In this document: positions 1 through 8,641 of the stretch, one piece after another | Numbering within the stretch: the stretch's first letter is position 1 | Layout of the letters: every line of letters begins with the position of its first letter | Assembly (NCBI GenBank): GCA_036267875.1 | Contig: DATAVE010000172.1 | Span: forward strand, 1 to 34,274 | Source of the DNA: DASZTV01 sp036267875 | GTDB lineage: Bacteria > Actinomycetota > Actinomycetes > JAFAQI01 | Reading direction: 5' to 3' | Length of the DNA: 34,274 nt | Translations under genes and position numbers: made by a program | Notes under the pieces: generated by a model | Told to the model about the DNA's origin: nothing | Seen by the model: the letters and a program-made list of their open reading frames with translations, nothing else | Databases searched by the model: none

Positions 1-3000
1 ACCACCAACGTCGTGAGTGGCGTGGTACTGCCGCAGGCCACGGGCCTGTCGGACGGCCAGCCTGCGGTTTACACGCCGGGGCCGGGTGGTCTCGGCGGGA
101 CCATTACCTGGACCGACGGCGTCGACGACGTCCCATCGAGCGGCCCCGACTACAGCGGCGGCGGCGGTTGGGGGACCACGGTTACCAGCAACCCCTGGAA
201 CAAGCAGTTGCCCAACTATCAGTACCGGAGCGTCTGGATCACCTATCCAGGGTCCACCATGCCCGGCGCCGATGGCACGGGCTGCAACTTCCTGGACAAC
301 GAGACCAACACGGTCGACGCAAGCGTCACCTACCTCCCAGATACCGATGGCGACTCGGCGTCGACCACGAAGTCGGCAAGCACTTTCAGCTCCACCTACC
401 CGGTCCAGTGCCACACCGCGTTCGAGCAGGCGGCGTTCGGCGGGGGCGGCAAGGACTCCCAGACAGTCGGCCAAAACAGCAAGCCAGGCGGCCCAGGCAG
501 CAGCAGCGGCACCAACGGCAGCACGGACCCGGCGAACGGGGACGACCTGCTCTGGGCGGCGCCGGCGGTCCAGAATCCTGAGCCGAACTGCCCGGCGAGC
601 GGACGCACGCAGTACGGCGTGAACTGCACACCCGGCCAGCCGGAGCCGGCTCCGCCGGGAATCTTGGGGACCGGCATATCGTCCAACTGGTATGTCACCG
701 TGGAGAACCAGTCCAACGAGCCCAGCGTCGCGGTGATCACGGACAACGAGTTGTACGACTCTGCAGTTGCGGATCCGGCCGCGGGTGCTGTCCCGCCATG
801 CGTCAACCAAATCCTCTCAGACAACGCGGCCGCGCTCGCGGACGTTGCGTACACGCTCAGTGACGGCACCAGCGGCGACAGTTCGACGACCAATCCGAAG
901 GTCACCGTCACCGCATCCGACGGCACCGTGACCACCACGGGAGGACTCTGCTTCGCGACGGCCACCGTCACCTCGGCCCCGATTGCTGCTGCCGTGACCG
1001 GGGCCTCGAACCCGACGAACATCAACAGTCAGTTCCAGGTCGACTTTCACTACGTCGTCGAGCCGGGCACGCCGACCGAGACCTACACCAACACTGCCTC
1101 TGCGGTCATGCAGTGGCCCGGCGATCCGACGGACCCGAACGATCCGGCGCAGCCTGACATCGATCTCGGCTCGGCGACCCGCACGATCTCGATCGAGCCG
1201 ATGCCGACCACGATCAGCATCGGCGCGCGGCAGCACGCCGCGCCGACGCCGACGACCGGGGTCTCGCCAGGCACGCCGGTGACGTTCTCGATGAACGGCC
1301 AGGCGCTGGACATCAGCAACGGCCACCGGCCCGGCCAGTCCGGCGACGAGATCTTCGGCGGCCTGCCAGACGGGACCAACATCACCCCGGAGTACGTGTT
1401 CATTGCTCCGGTGGGCTGGACGATCCCGCACAGCCCGACGCCGACGTTCAGCGCAGTGGCACCGGACAACGTGCTGCCACCCGCCGGCGTGACGTTCCAC
1501 TACGGGACGGTCACGATCGCCGGCAATCTCCGCGAGGACGTGGTCGCGAGCTGGCCAAACACGGTGACGTTCGGAGATACCGCGAACAGCAACCACGGCT
1601 GGCCGGCGATGAACATCATCGCGGTGCCGACCAATGCGGCGGCCGGCCAGACCAGCACGGCAACGTACTGGGTGAGCGACTCGCGCAACCAGTTCGACAC
1701 CTCTGACGCCGTGTTCACCGACACACCGGCGAGCGACACGGCCGTCCAGAACGGGATGGATGTCAATGGTGACGGGGCGACCACCCAGTGGTTCAGCCAG
1801 CTCGCCAGCAGCACTGGCATCCCGGTCGGCGCGACGGCCAGCCTGTCGGTCACCAAGGCGATCTGTCGGCCGGACGCCTCGGCGCCCGACGGCTGCGATT
1901 GGGTGAACAGCCCCGGGGCGCTGGTGCCGGTCACACCTGGTGACGACGTGAAGTACCAGGTCACCGTGACCAACTCGGGGACGTTGCCGCTGACCAACAT
2001 CTCGGCGTACGACGTGCTCCCGTATGTCGGCGACACCGGAACATCTACGGCGACGGATACCACGCCGCGCGGCAGCACGTTCGCGGAGAACCTGCTGTCC
2101 ACGTCGGACGTGTCTGCAGGCCTGACTCTGTCCTACTCAGACAGCACGAACCCCTGCCGGCCCGAGGTGGATCTCAACGAGACGATTCCGGCGGACGGCT
2201 GCACGAACGACTGGTCGGGCGCGACCGACGCCGGCACGCAGGCGATTCGTGCGCAGGCGAGCTCACTCGCCGCAGGCGCCTCGCTGACCTTCACCTACGA
2301 CGCGGGACAGAACGCCGCCCTGAACCAGCAGGCGTGCAACTCGGTTGCCGCGGTGAGCACCCAGACCATCGTCGCCGCCGAGCCGAGGGCGGTCTGCGCG
2401 TCCACATCCAACGCTGACCTCGCGATCAGCGCGCCGGCACACCTTGCGCTGCAGGTCGGCCGGCCTGGCATCGTGCCGTTCTCCGTGGTCGACAACGGCA
2501 CGTCGCAGTCGCCCGCGAACCTCGTGGCCTCGATCCCGGCCGGGCTGACCGTGACCGACCTCAGCCCGATGGGCTACTCCTGCGTCGACACGACCGACCC
2601 GACCGCGGATGTGCCGGTCGCAGGCCCGTTCACGTTGACCTGCAGCTCGGACAACGCCAGCGACGCGTCCATTCGCAGCCTCGCGGTCGGGGCCGGCGAG
2701 GAGCTCGACATCCCGGTTGTGCCCGACGTGTCGGTGGTGGGGACGTCGGTTTGCGTTCCCGGCAGCGTCAGCGGGCCGCTCCCGGACCCGGTCTCGACCA
2801 ACAACGGTCCGGTCACACCGTGCTTCACCGTCGCGCCCGCGATCACGACCGGCGTGGCGCTGACCAAGGACGACGGCACCACCACCATCACACCCGGCGC
2901 CACCGATGTCTACACGCTGACGGTCTCCAACCAGCTGGTCGGAGAGACACTGTCCGGCGCCACCTTGACTGACACGCTTCCGGCTGACGTCGACTTCGTG

Positions 3001-5883
3001 TCGGCAAGTGACGGCGGCACCAACGTGGGCGGGACCGTCACCTGGAACCTCGCCGACATCGGTCCTGCTGGGGTCAGCGGCGACGGCAGTCAGACGACGG
3101 GCGGCGCCGGGTCCACGGGGACGAACGTCACGCTGACGGTTCAGGTGCACGCCGACGCCAGCGGTCCGATCGAGAACGACGCGAGCGTGAGTGTCCCGGA
3201 TCCGGCTGACTCGTCGGTCGCGCCGTTCACCGCGACCGCCAGCGACATCGACACCATCAGCACCGAGGCGGTCACGGCTGCCGACGATGCGGATTCGACG
3301 CAGGCAGGCGTCGCGGTGACGACCGACGTACTGGCAAACGACTCGACCAGCGACCCGACGGATGACCTCGATCCGGCCTCGGTGGCAGTGCCCGCAGAGG
3401 GCGCGGCTGGTGGTCCGTCGCACGGGATGACGTCGGAGAACGCCACGACAGGTGCGGTGACCTACACCCCGGATGCTGGGTTCAGCGGGATCGACTCCTA
3501 CACCTATCAGGTGTGCGCGATCGCCGCGCCGACAGTCTGTGACACCGCGACGGTGACAATCACCGTAAACAACGCGTTCGTCGACAAGAACCCGGCGATC
3601 ACGACGCCTCACGACACGGCGGTGAAGACGGACCTGAGCGACATCGTCGCCACGTCAGGTCTGCCATTGGATCCGACGTCGGTGACGCAGGCCACGGCGC
3701 CGACACACGGTTCGATCTCGATCGACCCGACGACGGGCGCGGTCACCTACACCCCGACCGCGACCTACACCGGCCCGGACTCCTACCAGGTCCAGGTATG
3801 CGACACCTTGACACCCACGCCGCAGTGCCACACCTCGACGGTGACGGTGACCGTCGGCGCCAACACGGTAATCGCGGACGACGACACCGACTCGACCATG
3901 CCGCAGGTCGCGGTGACCACTGACGTGCTGGCCAATGACACGACGGGGTCGGCGTTGACCCCCCTCGATCCTGGTTCGGTGGCCGTGCCCGCGGAGGGCG
4001 CGGCTGGTGGTCCGTCGCACGGGACGACATCGGTCAACACCACGACAGGTGCGGTGACCTACACCCCGGATGCTGGGTTCGCCGGGACCGACTCCTACAC
4101 CTACCAGGTGTGTGACACCTCAACCCCGACAACGGTGTGCGATTCGGCGACGGTAACGATCACGGTGCCGAACGCGTTCACCGACAAGAACCCGGCAATC
4201 ACGACGCCACACGACACCGCGGTGAAGACGGACCTGAGCGACATCGTGTCGACGTCGGGAGCTCCGTTGGACCCGACGTCGGTGACGCAGGCCACAGGGC
4301 CGGCGCACGGTTCGATCTCGATCGACCCGACGACGGGCGCGGTCACCTACACCCCGACCGCGACCTACACCGGCCCGGACTCCTACCAGGTCAACGTCTG
4401 CGACACGTCCACGCCGACGCCGCTGTGCCACACCTCGACGGTGACAGTCACGGTCGGCGCGAACTCGGTGACCGCGGTCGACGACGCGGACTCCACGACG
4501 GTGGGCGTCGCGGTGACCACCGACGTGCTGGCCAACGACACCACGGGCTCAGCCTTGACCCCGCTCGATCCGGGGTCGGTGACGGTGTCCTCGGCCCCGT
4601 CGCATGGGTCGACCTCGGTGAACTCGACGACCGGGAAGGTGACCTACACCCCGGCTGCCGGGTTCAGCGGGACGGACTCGTACACCTATCGGGTGTGCGA
4701 CACCTCGACCCCGACGCCGGTGTGTGACACGGCGACTGTGACGGTCACGGTGAACAACGTGTTCACCGACAAGACCCCGGCGGTCACGACGCCGCACGAC
4801 ACGCCAGTGACCACGCAGCTGAGCGACATCGTGTCGACGTCGGGGGCTCCGTTGGACCCGACGTCGGTGACCCAGGCGACCGCCCCGGCGCACGGGATGA
4901 TCTCGATCAACCCGACTACTGGCGCGGTTACCTATACCCCGACGCCGGGCTATGCCGGTCCGGACTCCTACCAGGTTCAGGTGTGCGACACCTCGAAGCC
5001 GAGGCCGCAGTGCCACACCTCGACGGTGCCGGTCACGGTTGGCGCGAACACCGTCACCGCGACGGACGACGCCGCCTCGACGGCGGAAAGCACACCCGTC
5101 ACGATCGAGGTGCTGGGCAACGACTCGACGGGCTCGACGTTGACCCCGCTCGACCCGGGCTCGGTGACGGTCGTGAGCGGACCGGGCATCGGGTCGGTGG
5201 TCGTCAACGCCGATGGCTCGATCACCTATACGCCGTTGGCGTACTACATCGGCTTCGCGAGCTTCAGCTATCAGGTCTGCGACACCTCATTTCCAACGCC
5301 GGTCTGCGACACGGCGACCGTGACGGTGACCATCAACGGCACCGGCAACGGTGGCGGAGGTGGCGCTGGCGGTGGCACCGGTGGCAGTGGCGGTGGGTCC
5401 GGCGGCAACGGTGGGCCCGGGGCTGGCAGCGGGCACAAGCCGCCGCTTCCGCCGAACTTCGGAACGGTCGTGACGTCCAAGAGCGTCAGCCACCGAGCGG
5501 CGACGCTGAGCGTGACGAGCGGGGGTTGCCGAGCCACCGTGCAGGTTGCCAACAACACCTTTGGCTCTGCGACGACGGTGGTCGTCACGCGGATCTCCAA
5601 CCCGCTATCCAACCAGTTCCTCGTCAAGCCGCGGACGGTGTGCGCGTTCGGCATCGCGCTCTACCGCGGCGGGCATCTGGTGACGATCGGGAAGGGGCAC
5701 CCCGGGCTTCGGATCCGCATCACCGGCCCCATCCAGCCGAGAGATGCGCTACGGCTCCTGCTCCCGCCGTTCCGCTCGACGCCAAAGCCGGCCACGTTCG
5801 GTCCTGGACAGGCATTCACGACCCTACGGACCACCCGAAGGCTTGCCATCGTCCACCCGATCTCAGGAAAAGGGACGACGTAG
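1..5883 (+). CDS. Giant repeat-rich secreted/surface protein (DUF11-like and cadherin/Ig-like modules), 5' end outside window
   Basis: The frame is open from base 1, so the GTG at 13 is probably internal and at least 1960 residues of a larger protein are visible. The composition is rich in Thr, Asp, Ser, Gly and Val and poor in Lys, as in exported adhesin-like proteins. DUF11-like segments lie near residues 640-700 (VTPGDDVKYQVTVTNSG) and 950-1085 (TPGATDVYTLTVSN, TLTDTLPADVDFVSA). Seven cadherin/Ig-like modules follow at residues 1091-1780, then a Gly-rich hinge (about 1781-1816) and a 145-residue basic C-terminal domain I do not recognise. No LPxTG motif or C-terminal membrane segment is present, so the means of surface attachment is unclear. 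Any signal peptide is outside the window. It converges on the DUF1015 gene with only 19 nt between the stops. A role in adhesion or as a surface layer is inferred from architecture only. Confidence 0.85.
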   Translation, partial: TTNVVSGVVLPQATGLSDGQPAVYTPGPGGLGGTITWTDGVDDVPSSGPDYSGGGGWGTTVTSNPWNKQLPNYQYRSVWITYPGSTMPGADGTGCNFLDNETNTVDASVTYLPDTDGDSASTTKSASTFSSTYPVQCHTAFEQAAFGGGGKDSQTVGQNSKPGGPGSSSGTNGSTDPANGDDLLWAAPAVQNPEPNCPASGRTQYGVNCTPGQPEPAPPGILGTGISSNWYVTVENQSNEPSVAVITDNELYDSAVADPAAGAVPPCVNQILSDNAAALADVAYTLSDGTSGDSSTTNPKVTVTASDGTVTTTGGLCFATATVTSAPIAAAVTGASNPTNINSQFQVDFHYVVEPGTPTETYTNTASAVMQWPGDPTDPNDPAQPDIDLGSATRTISIEPMPTTISIGARQHAAPTPTTGVSPGTPVTFSMNGQALDISNGHRPGQSGDEIFGGLPDGTNITPEYVFIAPVGWTIPHSPTPTFSAVAPDNVLPPAGVTFHYGTVTIAGNLREDVVASWPNTVTFGDTANSNHGWPAMNIIAVPTNAAAGQTSTATYWVSDSRNQFDTSDAVFTDTPASDTAVQNGMDVNGDGATTQWFSQLASSTGIPVGATASLSVTKAICRPDASAPDGCDWVNSPGALVPVTPGDDVKYQVTVTNSGTLPLTNISAYDVLPYVGDTGTSTATDTTPRGSTFAENLLSTSDVSAGLTLSYSDSTNPCRPEVDLNETIPADGCTNDWSGATDAGTQAIRAQASSLAAGASLTFTYDAGQNAALNQQACNSVAAVSTQTIVAAEPRAVCASTSNADLAISAPAHLALQVGRPGIVPFSVVDNGTSQSPANLVASIPAGLTVTDLSPMGYSCVDTTDPTADVPVAGPFTLTCSSDNASDASIRSLAVGAGEELDIPVVPDVSVVGTSVCVPGSVSGPLPDPVSTNNGPVTPCFTVAPAITTGVALTKDDGTTTITPGATDVYTLTVSNQLVGETLSGATLTDTLPADVDFVSASDGGTNVGGTVTWNLADIGPAGVSGDGSQTTGGAGSTGTNVTLTVQVHADASGPIENDASVSVPDPADSSVAPFTATASDIDTISTEAVTAADDADSTQAGVAVTTDVLANDSTSDPTDDLDPASVAVPAEGAAGGPSHGMTSENATTGAVTYTPDAGFSGIDSYTYQVCAIAAPTVCDTATVTITVNNAFVDKNPAITTPHDTAVKTDLSDIVATSGLPLDPTSVTQATAPTHGSISIDPTTGAVTYTPTATYTGPDSYQVQVCDTLTPTPQCHTSTVTVTVGANTVIADDDTDSTMPQVAVTTDVLANDTTGSALTPLDPGSVAVPAEGAAGGPSHGTTSVNTTTGAVTYTPDAGFAGTDSYTYQVCDTSTPTTVCDSATVTITVPNAFTDKNPAITTPHDTAVKTDLSDIVSTSGAPLDPTSVTQATGPAHGSISIDPTTGAVTYTPTATYTGPDSYQVNVCDTSTPTPLCHTSTVTVTVGANSVTAVDDADSTTVGVAVTTDVLANDTTGSALTPLDPGSVTVSSAPSHGSTSVNSTTGKVTYTPAAGFSGTDSYTYRVCDTSTPTPVCDTATVTVTVNNVFTDKTPAVTTPHDTPVTTQLSDIVSTSGAPLDPTSVTQATAPAHGMISINPTTGAVTYTPTPGYAGPDSYQVQVCDTSKPRPQCHTSTVPVTVGANTVTATDDAASTAESTPVTIEVLGNDSTGSTLTPLDPGSVTVVSGPGIGSVVVNADGSITYTPLAYYIGFASFSYQVCDTSFPTPVCDTATVTVTINGTGNGGGGGAGGGTGGSGGGSGGNGGPGAGSGHKPPLPPNFGTVVTSKSVSHRAATLSVTSGGCRATVQVANNTFGSATTVVVTRISNPLSNQFLVKPRTVCAFGIALYRGGHLVTIGKGHPGLRIRITGPIQPRDALRLLLPPFRSTPKPATFGPGQAFTTLRTTRRLAIVHPISGKGTT
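3271..5346 (+). repeat. Coding tandem super-repeat, alternating modules A-B-A-B-A-B-A
   Basis: Type A modules start at 3271, 3868, 4468 and 5053; type B modules start at 3580, 4180 and 4765. A modules carry VLxND, LDPxSV and, in the first three, TDSYTYxVC or a close variant. B modules carry TPHDTxV, LSDIV, LDPTSVTQAT and GPDSYQVxVC. Each module ends with a Cys pair, C-x8-C in six and C-x7-C in the first, of the form VCDTSTPTPxC. One A+B pair is about 600 nt. Bases 3706-3792 are identical to 4306-4392, which points to recent duplication. Confidence 0.9.
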
Positions 5884-5902
5884 AGATCACGAGGAGCACT
5901 CG

Positions 5903-7174
5903 CTAGGAGTCGGCGAATGCCCTGATCAGTAGGCCGGTCGCGGGCTTCGGGACGAACAGCGTCGACTTCCGCGGCATCCGGTCGCCGGCTGCCGCAACGG
6001 CGGCAACGTCGGCGACCGGTGTCGGGTTCAGCAGCAACGCGGTTCCGCCGCTCGCCTTGGCCGACTCGACCGCTGCGGGCACATCGTGGTGGAACTCGAC
6101 GATCTCTTCGTTGTCCTCGAGCAGCCACAGCGTGCGGATCAGGTACGCATGCGCGATTGCCACATCCAGCGCCTGCCAGGCCGCCGAGCGCTCCGCCGGC
6201 ATCGCCGCCTGCAGCTTGCCGGCATCCGGTTCGGAGAGCAGCCAGGACTCCTCGCCGTCGGTGACGACGAACGCAGGTCCTGACCGACCGGCTTCGGCGA
6301 GCGCCTGTTCGGCGTCGGCCACGCCGCCGGTGATCTCGGTGACGCGGAAGCCGCCGCTCGCCAGCTCAGCGGCACGTTTTGGCGTCAGCCCGGGCACCGC
6401 GCGGTGAATCGCGTGGACCTCGGGTCCGAACGCCGAGCCGTCCACCAGGAACGCCAGACCCAGGTCCCACGCTCCCTCGCCGTCACCGGCGGCGTGGCGA
6501 TCGGCTTGGTAGCGCAGGAACGTCGCGTAGCGGTGATGACCGTCGGCGATGACCGCACGGCGTGGATGGAGGTCGGCGGCGATCGCGGCAAGCGCCGCCG
6601 AGTCGGTGATCGCCCACAGTCGGTGCCGGACGCCATCGGGCGTGGCCGTCTCGACCAGTGGGGCTGCGCTGTCAGCGTGAGCGACCGCCTGGCTTGCGGC
6701 TCCGCCGCCGTCGTAGACCAGGAAGATCATTTCGAGGTCCGCGGCCGTCGCGCCCATCAGCGCGAGTCGGTCAGCGACCGGCCCGGCCATCGTGTTCTCA
6801 TGCGGCAGCACGATCTGGTCCTCGGCCGGGGTCAGGCCAAGAGCGCCGACCAGGCCACGCTGAGTGTGGCCGTGGGCGTGCTGCTCGTAGACGTAGACGG
6901 CCGCGGTGTCGTCGGGCACCAGCGTGCCGTCCTTGCGCCAGGCACTGAGCTGGCGTCCGGCGGCCGCGTAACGGCTGTCGGGCCCGTTGTCGTCCCGCGG
7001 CAGGGTGAGCCGCACCACATTGGCGGGATCGCGCGCCTCGAGCTCACTCTGCTCGGCGGCGTTGATCACGTCGTACGGCGGAGCCAGCACGTCCGTGAGC
7101 GTGGTGGCCGAGCTGTAGCGAAGTGCCCGAAAGGGCGCGAGGACGAGTCCGTCGGGACGCGGCGGCTGGGTCAT
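5903..7174 (-). CDS. DUF1015 family protein
   Basis: The 423-residue product starts MTQPPRPDGLVLAPFRALRY and matches the DUF1015 family in length and hallmarks: an N-terminal LAPPYDVI motif, HENTMAGPVADRLALMGA near the middle, and IADGHHRYATFLRY. The biochemical role of the family is not established. The ATG at 7174 is chosen because homology begins there; the longer open frame to 7567 runs antisense through the SCP2-like gene. A TAGCAT hexamer lies 7 nt before the ATG and no Shine-Dalgarno is seen, which suggests a leaderless transcript. The SCP2-like gene lies just upstream on the same strand. Family assignment is confident; function is unknown. Confidence 0.85.
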   Translation of the reverse strand: MTQPPRPDGLVLAPFRALRYSSATTLTDVLAPPYDVINAAEQSELEARDPANVVRLTLPRDDNGPDSRYAAAGRQLSAWRKDGTLVPDDTAAVYVYEQHAHGHTQRGLVGALGLTPAEDQIVLPHENTMAGPVADRLALMGATAADLEMIFLVYDGGGAASQAVAHADSAAPLVETATPDGVRHRLWAITDSAALAAIAADLHPRRAVIADGHHRYATFLRYQADRHAAGDGEGAWDLGLAFLVDGSAFGPEVHAIHRAVPGLTPKRAAELASGGFRVTEITGGVADAEQALAEAGRSGPAFVVTDGEESWLLSEPDAGKLQAAMPAERSAAWQALDVAIAHAYLIRTLWLLEDNEEIVEFHHDVPAAVESAKASGGTALLLNPTPVADVAAVAAAGDRMPRKSTLFVPKPATGLLIRAFADS

Positions 7175-7181
7175 GGCGGCG

Positions 7182-7187
7182 ATGCTA
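7182..7187 (-). promoter_or_regulatory. Candidate -10 element for the DUF1015 gene
   Basis: Read on the minus strand the hexamer is TAGCAT, followed by 7 nt and the ATG. This fits the TAnnnT-N6-8-start pattern at several other starts in the window. No clear -35 is seen. Confidence 0.45.
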
Positions 7188-7227
7188 CGGGGCGGCGCAT
7201 CGCGCCCCAGAAGGCGGGAGCGGTGGC

Positions 7228-7584
7228 CTACAGACCGAACAGCGAGCGCAGCCTGAGCATGTCGCGGACCGAGGCGGACACGTGGATCCGGCCTCGCAGC
7301 CAGGCGGTGACGAAGTCCTCCTTGCCCAGCGCAAGGGCGATCAGCTCGTCGCTGTCGAGGCTGAGTCGCACGTCCTTGGATTCGACCTCGGTGCCACCCG
7401 GTAGCTGGACGAGATCGTGGACTCCGTCGGAGTCGAGCCGGGCCGTGAAGATCACGTCGAGGTCGCGTACGTGGCACAGCACGGTCCGCTCTGGGATGTG
7501 CTTTGCGCGCACATCGGGATCGACGTCGTCCACGGACTCGACCAGCCGGTCGATCGCGGCGCGGCACTGCTTCGCCGTGGCCAC
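7228..7584 (-). CDS. SCP2 sterol-carrier-like domain protein
   Basis: This is a protein of about 118 residues beginning at a GTG (MATAKQCRAAIDRL). The body (VLCHVRDLDVIFTARLDSDGV, then DVRLSLDSDELIALALGKEDF and a C-terminal ISASV-like stretch) has the alternating strand and helix pattern of SCP2-like lipid-binding domains that actinobacteria carry next to tlyA. Such domains bind hydrophobic ligands; the ligand here is unknown. An in-frame TTG lies two codons upstream. The GTG is preferred because a TAGCGT hexamer sits exactly 6 nt before it and would overlap no coding sequence. It is divergent from the small acidic protein gene, with only 54 nt between the start codons, and reads toward the DUF1015 gene. 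Confidence 0.7.
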   Translation of the reverse strand: MATAKQCRAAIDRLVESVDDVDPDVRAKHIPERTVLCHVRDLDVIFTARLDSDGVHDLVQLPGGTEVESKDVRLSLDSDELIALALGKEDFVTAWLRGRIHVSASVRDMLRLRSLFGL

Positions 7585-7590
7585 GGGCAA

Positions 7591-7596
7591 ACGCTA
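7591..7596 (-). promoter_or_regulatory. Candidate -10 element for the SCP2-like gene
   Basis: The minus-strand hexamer is TAGCGT, followed by 6 nt (TTGCCC) and GTG. A divergent candidate -10 lies at 7627-7632, so this short gap may be a bidirectional promoter region. Confidence 0.5.
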
Positions 7597-7626
7597 ATCG
7601 GTCGCCCGGGAAAAGGGTTCGTCGGC

Positions 7627-7632
7627 TACCGT
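7627..7632 (+). promoter_or_regulatory. Candidate -10 element for the small protein/tlyA/nadK operon
   Basis: TACCGT is followed by 6 nt and the GTG at 7639. No Shine-Dalgarno precedes the GTG, consistent with a leaderless mRNA. Confidence 0.5.
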
Positions 7633-7638
7633 CACAGC

Positions 7639-7839
7639 GTGTCCGATGAGGCGGAAACCCCCGTCGAAAGCGGTGAGGTGGCGGCGGCGAACGAGCCGAC
7701 CGGTGTGGTCTCGGTTGACGCCGCGCAGAACCGGCTTCGCGATACCGAAACGGCTCCGATCGAGGCTCATGTCGAGATCTTCGACGATGTCCAGCGCCAG
7801 CTCCACGACGCCCTCGCTGAGCTGGATGACAGGCAGTGA
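7639..7839 (+). CDS. Small acidic conserved protein upstream of tlyA (Rv1693-like position)
   Basis: The 66-residue product starts MSDEAETPVESGEV and ends with an amphipathic acidic helix (IFDDVQRQLHDALAELDD). There is no signal peptide or membrane segment. In mycobacteria a similarly small protein of unknown function, Rv1693, occupies the same place just before tlyA. The GTG start is supported by the TAnnnT hexamer 6 nt upstream. The stop lies 4 nt before the preferred tlyA start, so the two are probably cotranscribed. The HAD phosphatase gene that precedes this gene in mycobacteria (Rv1692) is absent; the SCP2-like gene is there instead. The function is unknown, and orthology rests on position and size. 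Confidence 0.7.
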   Translation: MSDEAETPVESGEVAAANEPTGVVSVDAAQNRLRDTETAPIEAHVEIFDDVQRQLHDALAELDDRQ

Positions 7840-7843
7840 TCGG

Positions 7844-8641
7844 GTGGCGTCCAAGAATCGTCTCGATGTCGAGCTCGTGCGACGCGGACTCGCAAGATCG
7901 CGGCAGGACGCTGTCGACCTGGTAGCGGCTGGCCGGGTGCGTGTAGCCGGTATGCCCGCCAGCAAGCCAGCAACGGCCGTGGATCAGGCGACCTCGGTCC
8001 AGGTGTCATCTGGCGACGTCGACGACTCCGTGTCACGCGGAGCCCACAAGCTCGCCGGCGCGCTCGACCATTGGCCTGCGCTGCCGGTCGCCGAGCGCCG
8101 CTGCCTCGATGCGGGTGCATCAACGGGCGGATTCACCCAAGTGCTCTTGCGTCGCGGTGCGAGCCAGGTCGTCGCCGTCGACGTCGGTTATGGCCAGCTC
8201 GCCTGGTCGCTCGCGTCCGATCCCCGGGTGCGAGTGCTCGATCGCACCAACGCTCGCAGTCTCTCGCCGAACGTGATCGACGGCCTGGTCGACCTGGTTG
8301 TCGCGGACCTGTCGTTCATCTCTCTGACAGTCGTCCTCGACGCGCTGGTCGGCTGCTCGGCTCCTGGCGGTGATCTGGTCGTGATGGTGAAGCCGCAGTT
8401 CGAAGCCGGTAAGGGCGTGGTCGGTGCGGGAGGCGTCGTCCGCGACCCGGCCGTTCGAGCCGCCGCGGTCGCAAAGGTCGCGGCGTATGCCCATGGCCTC
8501 GGGATCGGCACTGCTGGCGTCATCGCCAGTCCGCTACCTGGCCCTTCGGGCAACGTCGAGTACTTCCTCTGGTTGCGGGCAGGCGCTGACCCACCCGACG
8601 ATGCCGTCATCGCCGCAGCCGTGGCAGCGGGACCGCAATGA
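7844..8641 (+). CDS. tlyA: TlyA family rRNA 2'-O-methyltransferase
   Basis: TlyA methylates the ribose 2'-OH of a cytidine in 16S rRNA and one in 23S rRNA; its loss gives capreomycin resistance in mycobacteria. The 265-residue product has an N-terminal S4 RNA-binding domain (RLDVELVRRGLARSRQDA, about residues 5-60). A FtsJ/RrmJ-type fold follows, with SAM motif LDAGASTGGF at about 88-97, DLSFIS near 155-160 and VKPQFEAGK near 182-190. The GTG at 7844 is preferred because mycobacterial TlyA begins at the equivalent point. An ATG at 7826 would add six residues and overlap the upstream gene. Its stop overlaps the nadK start by 4 nt (ATGA), indicating coupling. Confidence 0.93.
   Translation: MASKNRLDVELVRRGLARSRQDAVDLVAAGRVRVAGMPASKPATAVDQATSVQVSSGDVDDSVSRGAHKLAGALDHWPALPVAERRCLDAGASTGGFTQVLLRRGASQVVAVDVGYGQLAWSLASDPRVRVLDRTNARSLSPNVIDGLVDLVVADLSFISLTVVLDALVGCSAPGGDLVVMVKPQFEAGKGVVGAGGVVRDPAVRAAAVAKVAAYAHGLGIGTAGVIASPLPGPSGNVEYFLWLRAGADPPDDAVIAAAVAAGPQ

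Noticed and set aside
2263..3612. Long minus-strand frame (449 codons) across the repeat protein
   Set aside because: It is Arg-rich with no recognisable domain and mirrors the GC-rich third positions of the plus-strand gene; similar shadow frames lie over most genes here.
3271..5346. Possible CRISPR or intergenic repeat array
   Set aside because: The units are about 300 nt, keep the reading frame and translate into conserved protein modules.
5341..5450. PE_PGRS-like Gly-rich protein
   Set aside because: The Gly-rich run is a short hinge between two folded regions and has no PE domain.
7175..7567. N-terminal extension of the DUF1015 gene
   Set aside because: The extension is Arg-rich shadow sequence antisense in another frame to the SCP2-like gene region; family homology starts at the ATG at 7174.
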